Source: Ruegeria arenilitoris (GTDB taxonomy: Bacteria; Pseudomonadota; Alphaproteobacteria; Rhodobacterales; Rhodobacteraceae). From it: 64,000 nt of DNA. Within the stretch, counting starts at the first letter, position 1. Each line of letters opens with the position of its first letter. This document shows positions 1 through 8,828 of this stretch, piece after piece. The notes under the pieces were generated by a model, which was not told the DNA's origin, did not search any database, and saw nothing but the letters and a program-made list of their open reading frames with translations. The stretch lies in NCBI RefSeq assembly GCF_013035425.1, contig NZ_WQHX01000002.1, forward strand, positions 372,001 to 436,000, read 5' to 3'. Position numbers and translations under genes: made by a program.

Positions 1-60
1 GCCGGCTGAGCCGCATGACTTTGGCAGGTTCCCTGCGGGTAATATGTCTGCCTTGCAAAG

Positions 61-1038
61 TCATATGGCCATCGGTCCGAAGTTATCCGCAAAAAAGCGG
101 TACCAGTTGCCGCCCATTATGCCCGCAACTTCTACTTCGTTCATACCAACGGCACGCAATCCTGTTTCAATGTTACCAAAATCGCGATTGTCGCGGAACC
201 AATCTGGCATCAGAGGAAAGCCCGGATTGCTGGCCGACCCTTCACCATAATCGATTCCCTTGGTCCATCGCCCAACCCGCATCCATTCCACGACACTGTC
301 CGGTTGGTCCTGACAAAGGTCTGAACCAATTCCCAGATTCTGTACGCCGTATCTATCAGCAGTGCGGGCGATCATTTCGCAGAAACTCTGTAATGTGCAG
401 TCCGATTTATCTTTAAGATGATGCGGGTAAATCGAAAATCCAAACATCCCGCCGTTTTCCGTGACTGCCCGGATCACTGCATCGCGTTTATTGCGTAATG
501 CTGGCGACCAGTCATGTGGGTTGGCGTGCGTAATAGCTATCGGCCTTTCAGATAGTTCGGCCGCCTCTATTGTTGACCGATCTGCCGAATGGCTCATGTC
601 GATGACTAGGCCAACACGGTTCATTTCTTTGATAACCTGCCGCCCCATACGGGTGATGCCGGTGTCTTCGGCCTCGTAGCACCCAGTCGCCAAAAGCGAT
701 TGGTTGTTGTACGTCAATTGCATAAATCGCGCACCCAGGGAGTGCACAATCTCAACCAAACCAATATCGTCCTCAATAGGGGCTGGGTTCTGAAACCCAA
801 AAAAGACAGCAGTTCGATCAGTTTCCTTGGCCTTGTCAATGTCGCTGGCCCACTGACCTTTGACGATAAGGTCCGGAAACTGCTCGAACCAACGGTTCCA
901 TTTTTCAAAATTCAGAACCGTTTCCCGGAAATTCTCGTGATAGGAAATTGTGACGTGAATCGCGTCAACGCCACCCTCTCGCAACTGACGAAATACCTTT
1001 TCGGACCAGTTTGCATATTGCAATCCGTCGATGAGCAT
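61..1038 (-). CDS. Membrane dipeptidase-like protein, peptidase family M19
   Basis: 325 aa protein of the M19 (renal/membrane dipeptidase) amidohydrolase fold, which normally hydrolyses dipeptides using two zinc ions. The second half shows the family signatures: VIDMSHS, then ITHANPH, and a following RNKRD segment resembling the RN.RD of the family, which supply the C-terminal metal-ligand histidines. The N-terminus begins MLIDGLQYANW, where the family normally has an HxD metal motif, so one zinc site looks altered. No signal peptide is seen, so it is probably cytoplasmic. The ATG overlaps the stop of the upstream aldehyde dehydrogenase by one base (TGATG), so the two are co-translated. Family assignment is good; substrate unknown. 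Confidence 0.8.
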   Translation of the reverse strand: MLIDGLQYANWSEKVFRQLREGGVDAIHVTISYHENFRETVLNFEKWNRWFEQFPDLIVKGQWASDIDKAKETDRTAVFFGFQNPAPIEDDIGLVEIVHSLGARFMQLTYNNQSLLATGCYEAEDTGITRMGRQVIKEMNRVGLVIDMSHSADRSTIEAAELSERPIAITHANPHDWSPALRNKRDAVIRAVTENGGMFGFSIYPHHLKDKSDCTLQSFCEMIARTADRYGVQNLGIGSDLCQDQPDSVVEWMRVGRWTKGIDYGEGSASNPGFPLMPDWFRDNRDFGNIETGLRAVGMNEVEVAGIMGGNWYRFFADNFGPMAI

Positions 1039-2495
1039 CAGGCAGGATTCCCGGCGCTGATATACGCAGTCTTGACCGTGGTGTAGAATTCGGCGGCTGC
1101 CTTGCCTTGCTCCCGCGGGCCATAAGAGCTGTCGCCGCGTCCGCCAAAGGGGACATGATAGTCGGTGCCAGCAGTGGGCAGGTTCACGGTCACTACACCG
1201 GTCCGGGCGTTTTTGCGGAAATGCGTCGCGCGGGCCAAACTTGTGGTCACAATACCCGACGTAAGGCCGAAACTTGTGTCGTTTACGGTCGAAAGTGCCT
1301 GCTCATAGCTGTCAACTTTGATGACACTAGTGAGCGGCGCGAACATCTCTTCCCGGTTAATTCGCATGTCATTGGTAGTGTTAAAAAATACACCTGGTGA
1401 CATGTAATATCCGTCATATGGCAGGTCCAACCTTTGACCGCCACAAATCAGCTCGGCACCTTCGGAGCGCCCGAGTTCTACATAGGCAAGGTTTTCGCAC
1501 AACTGCTGTTCGCTGACGACTGGGCCCATTTGAGTACCTTCTTCCAACGCGTGACCAACCTTCATCGCCTTTGCGCCAGCAACCAGCTTTTCCACAAACG
1601 CGTCATGCACTGCGGCATGGACAACTAGCCGTGACGAAGCAGTACATTTCTGACCGGTGCCGCCAAAGGCACCACCCAGCGCCAACGTCACGGCCAAGTC
1701 TAAGTCTGCATCATCCATGACTGCTAATGCGTTTTTTGAACCCATTTCCATTTGAACCTTTGTCAGGTTCTGAACCGCGGCCGTCGCGACACCTTTGCCG
1801 ACGGGTACTGACCCAGTAAAGGAAATTGCATCGACCTTTGGGCTCTCGACCAGGTGCTGACCAATTCGGCGACCCGATCCCATCACCAAAGAAAACAGAC
1901 CTTTTGGAATATCTTGTCGTTCTATGATTTTGGTAAGGGCTACGGCAGAGGCCGGAGTCAAATTGGCGGGTTTCCATACAACGGCGTTCCCATAGCACAA
2001 TGCAGGGGCAATTTTCCAAGAAGCAGTGGCAGTAGGAAAGTTCCACGGGCTTATGACCGCCACAACACCTACGGCCTCACGACGAACATCGATTTCGATA
2101 TCTGGCCGAACGCTGTCAGCGTTTTCACCGATCTGACGAAGACATTCTGCAGCGTAGTAGGTAAAAAATTGCCCTGCCCGATAGACCTCACCCCTGCCCT
2201 CTGCCAATGGCTTGCCTTCTTCGCGCGACAACAACCTACCTAGCTCTTCGGCGCGGGCCATTAGCTCATCGCCGATACTCATCAAAACCGCTTGCTTGCG
2301 TTCAATGCCGTAGGCAGCCCATTCGGTTTGCGCTACTCGTGCCTGAACCAGTGTCGCCTCAAGTTGATCAAGATTGGCCTGAGCATACATGCCAATGAGA
2401 TCGCTGAGGTCAGAAGGATTGCGGTTTTCGATCTCGCTTTCGCCCGCCAGCCATTCGCCGGCAATCAGGTTCAGTTCAGTCACGTTGCGCACCAA
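1038..2495 (-). CDS. NAD(P)-dependent aldehyde dehydrogenase (2-oxoglutarate-semialdehyde dehydrogenase type)
   Basis: 485 aa ALDH superfamily enzyme, oxidising an aldehyde to a carboxylate in the cytoplasm. Visible motifs are SPWNFP in the cofactor-binding region, FTGSVPVGKG, the general-base segment MEMGSKNA, and the catalytic cysteine in GTGQKCTASSRL. This cysteine context resembles alpha-ketoglutaric semialdehyde dehydrogenases, but the substrate is not fixed by sequence. The longest frame starts with TTG at 2495; a GTG three bases downstream sits closer to an AGGA ribosome-binding site and is equally plausible. It is followed by the overlapping M19 dipeptidase and diverges from a LysR gene across about 90 bp, so that regulator probably controls both. 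Confidence 0.85.
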   Translation of the reverse strand: MVRNVTELNLIAGEWLAGESEIENRNPSDLSDLIGMYAQANLDQLEATLVQARVAQTEWAAYGIERKQAVLMSIGDELMARAEELGRLLSREEGKPLAEGRGEVYRAGQFFTYYAAECLRQIGENADSVRPDIEIDVRREAVGVVAVISPWNFPTATASWKIAPALCYGNAVVWKPANLTPASAVALTKIIERQDIPKGLFSLVMGSGRRIGQHLVESPKVDAISFTGSVPVGKGVATAAVQNLTKVQMEMGSKNALAVMDDADLDLAVTLALGGAFGGTGQKCTASSRLVVHAAVHDAFVEKLVAGAKAMKVGHALEEGTQMGPVVSEQQLCENLAYVELGRSEGAELICGGQRLDLPYDGYYMSPGVFFNTTNDMRINREEMFAPLTSVIKVDSYEQALSTVNDTSFGLTSGIVTTSLARATHFRKNARTGVVTVNLPTAGTDYHVPFGGRGDSSYGPREQGKAAAEFYTTVKTAYISAGNPA

Positions 2496-2585
2496 TTCCT
2501 AATATTCGTTCTGCAATATGATGGACGCTTGAGCCAACATCAGTCAAATTCAAGTTATTTAACGAAGCTTCAGGAATTCTGAAAT

Positions 2586-3467
2586 ATGGCGATCAAAATC
2601 GAAATGCTTCGATGTTTTTGTTCGGTGGCGCTGTCCGGTAACCTTGTCGAAGCCGCAGAGCGTTTGGGGCGCACTCAATCCGCTGTTTCTATGACCCTGA
2701 AACAGTTTGAAGATCATCTGGGCAAAAAGTTGTTCGAAGGAGAACGGAAAAACCGACTTTCACCATTGGGTCAGCAGGTTTTTGAAATTTCACTTAAACA
2801 AGTGCGCCAATTCGATCAGACGGTTCAATCCATCCAAGCAGCGGCAGACGCCGAACGTGGACTGCTGCGCATCGTTTCTGTTCCGTCAGTTGCAGCACTA
2901 ATGTTCCCCGCTGTTCTCGACCATATGACTAAAAAGTTTACCGGATTGAAAATCGAACTGCGGGACACCGATACACAACAAGTGCTGGATGCACTGGTCG
3001 AGGGCAAAGCCGACTTGGGTATAGCTTCGGGATATCATCCAATGAATGGCTTCAATGCTGTACCGCTCTTCCAGGATCAATTTGGACTTGTATGCGCTTC
3101 TGACCACCCGCTTATTACCAGGGACGAACCGCCTACAGTCGAAGACGTTGTTTCAGCGCCGTTCATACGCAATGCCCTGTGTGACCTCATTCAGACACCA
3201 AGCTTTCAGCGCGCAATCGAACAAGCCGACGTCACCATACAAAACACACATTCGCTGATAACCATGGTAAGAACTGGCGCTTGGGTCACTGTTCTTCCTC
3301 GGATGGTTGCGAACTTCATTCCAGAAACCACGGCATTTCGCACCATATCCGACTTGCCAGACACGCGGCAAGTTTACCTCTATGTAAGGGAAAGACCACG
3401 CTTTAAATACATAACCGACGAGTGCAGAGAGTTCATTCTAAATCAAATCCTTGCGTCATACTATTAA
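2586..3467 (+). CDS. LysR-family transcriptional regulator
   Basis: 293 aa protein with the N-terminal winged helix-turn-helix of LysR regulators (MLRCFCSVALSGNLVEAAER then RTQSAVSMTLKQFEDHLGKKLFEG) and a periplasmic-binding-protein-like effector domain from about residue 90. An AGGA lies about 11 nt before the ATG. It is transcribed away from the aldehyde dehydrogenase/M19 dipeptidase pair across a 90-bp gap, the usual arrangement for a LysR activator and its target. The effector is unknown. Confidence 0.88.
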   Translation: MAIKIEMLRCFCSVALSGNLVEAAERLGRTQSAVSMTLKQFEDHLGKKLFEGERKNRLSPLGQQVFEISLKQVRQFDQTVQSIQAAADAERGLLRIVSVPSVAALMFPAVLDHMTKKFTGLKIELRDTDTQQVLDALVEGKADLGIASGYHPMNGFNAVPLFQDQFGLVCASDHPLITRDEPPTVEDVVSAPFIRNALCDLIQTPSFQRAIEQADVTIQNTHSLITMVRTGAWVTVLPRMVANFIPETTAFRTISDLPDTRQVYLYVRERPRFKYITDECREFILNQILASYY

Positions 3468-3586
3468 ACGAATTTCTTTTTCTCCTTCAGGCGCTGGAAC
3501 CGAGGCTCGCTCACCGGACTCGACTTTGCATCAAGAGCGGGCAAAATTGGAGCGAGTAAAAAGCTTTGCCGGGTGGGAGGAGAAGT

Positions 3587-5965
3587 ATGCCAATTGTCCG
3601 ACAGTTTGGAACTTGGGCAAAAATCGTCTTCGCCGCAGTCGTTCTCGTCATAGTGCTTAGCCCATCAAATATTGCGTTGGCCGATACAAAAACTGCAGGC
3701 GTTGTGTCACAACCCCAGCAGAACTGGGCGGAGGTCAAAACGATCCTTGATCGACGCTGTGTCGTTTGCCACAGCTGTTACGACGCGCCTTGCCAGCTAA
3801 AGTTGACCTCGCCCCAAGGTCTCTTGCGCGGGGCTAGCAAAGAAGCCGTCTATCACACCGAACGTCTGAAGGATGCACAGCCCACGCGTCTTGGCATTGA
3901 TGCACAGACAGTGCCCGAATGGGTAAGGCTTGGTTTTTTTCCGATCTTACATACTGAAGAGCAATCCAAGGAAGACAGCACTTTACTGGAAAAGTACCTT
4001 AACCTTGGTCGTGAATATCCGCTGTCAGCAAATAATCCCGTACCTGACGAATTGGGCCTAGCAATCGATCGACCGCTTGTCTGCCCTACATCATCGGAAT
4101 TCGGCGATTTTCGCAATTCACATCCCTTAGCCGGCATGCCTTATGCAGCGGCGCCACTATCAGAAAACGATTTTCATGTATTTACGAATTGGGTGCGCAG
4201 AGGTGCACCGATTTCGTCTTCCCTTGCGGAGATGCCCGCAGAAATTCAAAGCCAGATCGACGCTTGGGAAGCATTTCTAAATGGTTCTGATCTGCGAAAT
4301 CGATTGATGAGCCGTTATCTTTACGAACACCTTTTTCTTGCGCGTCTTCATTTTGACAATGACGATTCACGAAGATTCTTTAAGCTTGTTCGGTCTATCA
4401 CGCCTCCGGGTAAGGCGATTGACGTCGTCGCAACCCGGAGACCCTTTGACAACCCCGGTATCGAACAGGTCCACTACCGTTTGCAGGTTATTGATGAGAG
4501 CATCGTGCACAAGGAACACCTCGTGTACACGCTTAGCCCAGACCGGATGTCCCGATTTAAGGAGCTATTTCTGGACACTGACTGGAATTTGTTCGAATTG
4601 CCACCTTATGGCACAGCCGAAGGGGGTAACCCATTTAGTACTTTTTCGGCAATCCCAGCCCGAAGTCGATATCAATTCCTGCTGGATGACGCATTGTTTT
4701 TCGTCCGCAGTTTTATTCGCGGCCCGGTTTGTCATGGCGAAACTGCGGTAGACGTGATCGAAGACCGATTTTGGGTTAGCTTTCTCGATCCGGACGCAGA
4801 CCTATCTGTTACAGACCCCGACTTTCTTGAAAACGGAGCTCAATATCTCGAACTACCAGTTTCGGACATGAATGACGGTGCGCTGGGAGATTTGCAGGCA
4901 TTTTCGCATAAAAACCAGGTGCGCTACATCGAATATCGCGACAGCCAGTATCGTAACAGTTCGATTTTCACGACGGGATTTGACTATAGCTCGATCTGGG
5001 ACGGCGACGGCGATAATCCCGATGCGCGCATTACTGTATTCAGGCATTTCGACAATGCTTCAGCGATGACTGGTTATCACGGTGCTGTTCCAGAAACCGC
5101 CTGGATAATCGACTTTCCGATATTCGAACGCATCTATTATGACTTGGTGGCTGGGTACGATGTGTTCGGGAGGGTGGAACATCAACTTTCCACACGCCTT
5201 TACATGGACGAGCTGAGAATGGAGAGCGAAGATCTGTTCCTCTCTTTCATGCCTGAAGACGTGCGGCAAGAAATGCACAATGGCTGGTACAAAGGCACCC
5301 TCGCAGAACTGCATACATATTGGCATCGCCGTCACGTCGACAACGATTTCCCGTCTGGAATTGAGTTTACAACCCCCAACCCTAAGAAAGAATTCCTTGT
5401 GGAATTATTGCGTAATGGCAAGGGTTTATGGCCCGTTTCTGATGCAATTAACAGATGTTCACCTGGTGATTGCCTACAGCACTTGCAAGATCCAATTGAT
5501 CAGACCGTACGAGGCCTTGCAAATCAACGCGGCCCTTGGGTGCAATATCTGCCAGATCTATCAATTCTTATTGTCGAGACAGAGGATGGCTCATCAAGAA
5601 TCTTTTCTCTTGCACATGACAAAGCACATACCAATGTCGCGTTCCTCTTCGACGAAGAAGCACGCAGAGAACCGCAAAGCGATGTACTGACGGTTATCCC
5701 GGGGCTATTTGCCAGCTATCCGAACTTTTTCTTCAATGTTCGCCAAGAAAAATTGGGTGATTTCATTAAAGAAACAAAAGCTGTTCAGTCTCAAGATGAA
5801 TGGATGGAGTTAGTGGCCGAATACGGTGTGCGCAGAACAAGCCCCGATTTTTGGGAAACCAGTGATTTCCTGAATACTTTCTTTTTGGATCAGAGTCCGA
5901 TTGAGGCCGGCATACTGGACCTCAACCGCTACAAAGATCCAAAAAAAGAAGACGATCCAACTTGA
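3587..5965 (+). CDS. cti: Fatty acid cis/trans isomerase (periplasmic, haem c type)
   Basis: 792 aa protein of the Cti family, which converts cis-unsaturated membrane phospholipid acyl chains to trans and so rigidifies the membrane under solvent or heat stress. An N-terminal hydrophobic export segment (about residues 10-32, ending SNIALAD) is followed by a CxxCH haem-c site, RRCVVCHSCYDAPC at residues 57-69, as in characterised Cti proteins. Length is close to the Pseudomonas enzyme. I chose the ATG at 3587 because GGGAGGAGAAG precedes it; an in-frame TTG seven codons upstream has no comparable site. Followed by a PAQR membrane protein on the same strand, 97 bp on. Cti is best known from Pseudomonas and Vibrio, so a roseobacter copy is notable. 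Confidence 0.9.
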   Translation: MPIVRQFGTWAKIVFAAVVLVIVLSPSNIALADTKTAGVVSQPQQNWAEVKTILDRRCVVCHSCYDAPCQLKLTSPQGLLRGASKEAVYHTERLKDAQPTRLGIDAQTVPEWVRLGFFPILHTEEQSKEDSTLLEKYLNLGREYPLSANNPVPDELGLAIDRPLVCPTSSEFGDFRNSHPLAGMPYAAAPLSENDFHVFTNWVRRGAPISSSLAEMPAEIQSQIDAWEAFLNGSDLRNRLMSRYLYEHLFLARLHFDNDDSRRFFKLVRSITPPGKAIDVVATRRPFDNPGIEQVHYRLQVIDESIVHKEHLVYTLSPDRMSRFKELFLDTDWNLFELPPYGTAEGGNPFSTFSAIPARSRYQFLLDDALFFVRSFIRGPVCHGETAVDVIEDRFWVSFLDPDADLSVTDPDFLENGAQYLELPVSDMNDGALGDLQAFSHKNQVRYIEYRDSQYRNSSIFTTGFDYSSIWDGDGDNPDARITVFRHFDNASAMTGYHGAVPETAWIIDFPIFERIYYDLVAGYDVFGRVEHQLSTRLYMDELRMESEDLFLSFMPEDVRQEMHNGWYKGTLAELHTYWHRRHVDNDFPSGIEFTTPNPKKEFLVELLRNGKGLWPVSDAINRCSPGDCLQHLQDPIDQTVRGLANQRGPWVQYLPDLSILIVETEDGSSRIFSLAHDKAHTNVAFLFDEEARREPQSDVLTVIPGLFASYPNFFFNVRQEKLGDFIKETKAVQSQDEWMELVAEYGVRRTSPDFWETSDFLNTFFLDQSPIEAGILDLNRYKDPKKEDDPT

Positions 5966-6062
5966 CACCACAAAAACAACTAAATTCGCAGCCTAGATTA
6001 GTTGGACAATAACCCCGCCAAAGCGACTTGTCGGCTAGGGGATCGGCGCCTAGTTTAATATT

Positions 6063-6731
6063 ATGTGGTCTTTTGCCGATATCCGGCCTGCTTACAGCAA
6101 GGCAGAGCGAATAAGCGACGGTGTTGTGCACATTGCAGGTCTGGCAGCGGCGATAGTGGCGGTTCCGACACTGATAACCTTGACCGCGCATCATCGTTCC
6201 GATCCTGACGCAGTATTGGGTGCTTCGGTATATGGGATCACTCTAATTTTGATGCTGACGCTTTCCGCCCTTTACAACATGATTGACAGCGAAAGATGGT
6301 CGGGGCTTTTACGCCGTCTTGATCACTCTGGAATTTACGTAAAGATTGCAGGAACTTATACGCCGTTCTTACTGCTATCTGGCGTTCAAGCTCCGGGGTT
6401 GCTCATTGGCCTCTGGTCTTCTGCAACCTTGGGTTCTGCATTAAAACTTGTCGACCCAAATCGGTTCAGGTGGTTTGGCCTTACCCTGTATGTGGGGATG
6501 GGATGGGCTATAGTCTGGGCCGGAGAATCTCTTTTGATGGAACTTTCACCTACCGTCTTGGCGTTGATGATTGCGGGCGGTGTTGTCTATACCTTGGGGA
6601 TTATTTTTTACCTTATGGAGTGGCTGCCGTTTCATAACACGATCTGGCATGTATTCGTCCTTACAGGCAGTGTTTTGTTTTTCATTGCTGTGGCGGTGCG
6701 CATTGCACTGGTTCCACAAATTCAACTCTGA
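6063..6731 (+). CDS. PAQR / hemolysin III family integral membrane protein
   Basis: 222 aa polytopic membrane protein with about seven hydrophobic segments. The hemolysin III / PAQR pattern is clear: an early His in the first membrane segment (DGVVHIAGL), LDHSGIYVKIAGTYTPF in the middle, and HNTIWHVFVLTGSVLFF near the C-terminus, giving the conserved His metal site. Bacterial members are annotated as hemolysin III, but the wider family includes adiponectin receptors and regulators of membrane fluidity. It sits 97 bp after the cis/trans isomerase gene on the same strand, which fits a membrane-homeostasis role. No strong ribosome-binding site is visible before the ATG. Confidence 0.88.
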   Translation: MWSFADIRPAYSKAERISDGVVHIAGLAAAIVAVPTLITLTAHHRSDPDAVLGASVYGITLILMLTLSALYNMIDSERWSGLLRRLDHSGIYVKIAGTYTPFLLLSGVQAPGLLIGLWSSATLGSALKLVDPNRFRWFGLTLYVGMGWAIVWAGESLLMELSPTVLALMIAGGVVYTLGIIFYLMEWLPFHNTIWHVFVLTGSVLFFIAVAVRIALVPQIQL

Positions 6732-6922
6732 ACGTCGGTGAAAAATACAACCCCTCGTTACCCATATCTCGGCGTTTTCCGGCTTTGCGTGGTTTTTACT
6801 TCACTTGCGGTAGATCGTATTCAATCTGAAATTACATTTGCGATATGGCCTGGCCTCCCATCACATCAGAGACGTAAAAAGTGTTTAAAATCAATTTGTA
6901 ATCTAAATACTAAATTTTTAGT

Positions 6923-6976
6923 TTGACAGCATGGCGAAAAATCGCTGATGCTGTCCCTCATCCGGTCTAGACCGGA
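6923..6976 (+). promoter_or_regulatory. Putative glp operon promoter, leader hairpin and 16-bp palindrome
   Basis: The 271-bp gap before glpV holds no gene. It contains a TTGACA -35-like hexamer at 6923-6928 without a convincing -10, and an imperfect inverted repeat at 6928-6952 (AGCAT-GCGA ... TCGC-ATGCT). A perfect 16-bp palindrome, TCCGGTCTAGACCGGA, lies at 6961-6976, 26 bp upstream of the glpV start codon. These could be a repressor operator (a DeoR-type GlpR is usual for glycerol genes, though none is encoded here) or a leader hairpin. Confidence 0.4.
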
Positions 6977-7002
6977 GAGCCATAATTTTTGGGAGGAAAC
7001 AG

Positions 7003-8742
7003 ATGCGGAGACATCTACTTTCCGCAGTGGCGGCGGCTGCCGTCATTGCGGGGCACGGTCCCGTGTGGGCCGACGAAGCCGCAGCACAACGCTGGATTGA
7101 CGACGAATTCCAGCCATCGACACTGTCGAAAGACGAACAGATGGCGGAAATGCAATGGTTCATCGAAGCCGCACAGCCTTATGCTGGCATGGAAATCAAC
7201 GTCCTTTCCGAAGGCATCCCGACACACTCCTACGAATCCGAGGTCTTGACCAAAGCGTTCGAGGAAATCACGGGAATTAAGGTCAACCATCAGATACTTG
7301 GCGAAGGCGAAGTGGTTCAGGCGGTCCAAACCCAGATGCAGACCGGACGGAATCTGTACGACGGTTATGTAAACGATAGTGACTTGATCGGCACTCATTC
7401 ACGTTTGCAGCTTGCTTATCCGCTAACCGACATGATGGGCGGCAATTGGGCGGCTACAACTTCACCTACGCTGGACTTGGATGACTTTATGGGCATTCAG
7501 TTCACGACCGGACCTGATGGCAAACTGTATCAGCTGCCTGACCAGCAATTCGCGAACCTCTATTGGTTCCGTAAGGACTGGTTTGATGACGAAAACAACA
7601 AAGCCGCCTTCAAAGAAAAGTACGGTTATGATCTTGGAGTACCGGTCAACTGGTCAGCATATGAGGACATCGCCGAGTTCTTTACTAACGACGTAAAGGA
7701 AGTCGACGGAGTGGCGATCTATGGCCACATGGACTACGGCAAACGCGCACCAGACCTAGGTTGGCGCATGACAGACGCTTGGCTGTCGATGGCTGGCGCG
7801 GGCGACAAAGGTGAGCCGAACGGGATTCCCGTCGACGAATGGGGAATCCGTATGGAAGCGGGCACCTGTAATCCGGTTGGTGCATCGGTGTCTCGTGGTG
7901 GTGCAGCAAACGGCCCAGCAGCGGTTTATGCGATCCGTAAGTGGGATGAGTGGCTGCGGAACTATGCTCCTCCGGGTGCTGCTTCCTATGACTTCTATCA
8001 GTCGCTTCCGGCACTCAGCCAAGGCAACGTGGCTCAGCAGATTTTCTGGTACACAGCCTTTACAGCCGACATGGTGAAGCCGAAGTCCGAAGGCAACAAT
8101 ACAGTGGACGACGAAGGCACACCGCTTTGGCGGATGGCTCCCAGCCCACACGGCCCTTATTGGGAAGATGGACAGAAAGTTGGCTATCAGGACGTGGGTT
8201 CTTGGACGTTCCTGAAATCAACTCCTGAGGATCGCGCACAGGCTGCTTGGCTGTACGCTCAATTCGTGACCTCCAAAACTGTCGATGTGAAGAAGTCCCA
8301 CGTTGGTCTGACTTTCATCCGCGACAGCTCGGTCAACCACGAATCGTTCACCGAACGCGCACCCAAGCTGGGCGGTCTTGTCGAGTTTTACCGCTCGCCT
8401 GACCGCGTCGCATGGTCGCCGACTGGCATCAACGTTCCGGATTATCCGAAGCTGGCCCAGATCTGGTGGCAGCAAATTGGAGACGTGAACTCTGGTGCAT
8501 TCACTCCGCAAGAGGCAATGGACCGTCTGGCTGAAGAAATGGACATTACCATGGCCCGCATGCAAGCCGCGGATGAAGGTGCCGGTGTCTACGGCGGCTG
8601 TGGCCCACGTTTGAACGAGCCACAGGATCCCGCCTTCTGGCTAGAGAAAGAGGGTTCTCCCAAGGCTAAGCTGGAAAACGAAAAGCCACAGGGCCAGACC
8701 GTCAACTATGACGAACTGGTTCAGCGCTGGCAGTCCCAGTAA
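7003..8742 (+). CDS. glpV: Glycerol ABC transporter, periplasmic substrate-binding protein
   Basis: 579 aa exported solute-binding protein. A signal peptide (about residues 1-24, ending GPVWADEA) is followed by a large family-1-type binding protein. Unusual length for a CUT1 binding protein, the N-terminal helix-rich segment before MEINVLSEGIPTHS, and the order of downstream genes match the GlpSTPQUV glycerol transporter described in Rhizobium leguminosarum. A strong ribosome-binding site (GGGAGGAAACAG) precedes the ATG. It is the first gene of the operon and is followed by a strong intercistronic hairpin, which would favour its expression over the membrane components. Here glpV leads the operon, whereas in Rhizobium it is the last gene. 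Confidence 0.88.
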   Translation: MRRHLLSAVAAAAVIAGHGPVWADEAAAQRWIDDEFQPSTLSKDEQMAEMQWFIEAAQPYAGMEINVLSEGIPTHSYESEVLTKAFEEITGIKVNHQILGEGEVVQAVQTQMQTGRNLYDGYVNDSDLIGTHSRLQLAYPLTDMMGGNWAATTSPTLDLDDFMGIQFTTGPDGKLYQLPDQQFANLYWFRKDWFDDENNKAAFKEKYGYDLGVPVNWSAYEDIAEFFTNDVKEVDGVAIYGHMDYGKRAPDLGWRMTDAWLSMAGAGDKGEPNGIPVDEWGIRMEAGTCNPVGASVSRGGAANGPAAVYAIRKWDEWLRNYAPPGAASYDFYQSLPALSQGNVAQQIFWYTAFTADMVKPKSEGNNTVDDEGTPLWRMAPSPHGPYWEDGQKVGYQDVGSWTFLKSTPEDRAQAAWLYAQFVTSKTVDVKKSHVGLTFIRDSSVNHESFTERAPKLGGLVEFYRSPDRVAWSPTGINVPDYPKLAQIWWQQIGDVNSGAFTPQEAMDRLAEEMDITMARMQAADEGAGVYGGCGPRLNEPQDPAFWLEKEGSPKAKLENEKPQGQTVNYDELVQRWQSQ

Positions 8743-8755
8743 AGCGTTGAAACCC

Positions 8756-8779
8756 GGGGGTGCCGTTTCAGGCATCCCC
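8756..8779 (+). other. Intercistronic hairpin after glpV
   Basis: GGGGGTGCC (8756-8764) pairs with GGCATCCCC (8771-8779) as a 9-bp stem with one G-T pair and a six-base loop GTTTCA. It starts 13 bases after the glpV stop and has no T-run, so it is better read as an mRNA-stabilising or partial-termination element than as a terminator. Confidence 0.65.
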
Positions 8780-8828
8780 AACCAAGACCAAGGCAGCGAA
8801 ATTTGCTGCGGGATCGGAATCCACGGAC

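Noticed and set aside
1..60. A gene at the left edge of the window
   Set aside because: Only 60 bases precede the dipeptidase stop; no supported coding frame or motif is visible.
5977..6053. Two weak stem-loops (CAACTAA/TTAGTTG and CTAGG/CCTAG) between cti and the PAQR gene as a terminator
   Set aside because: Short, AT-rich or interrupted stems with long loops and no T-run; insufficient to claim termination or a separate promoter.
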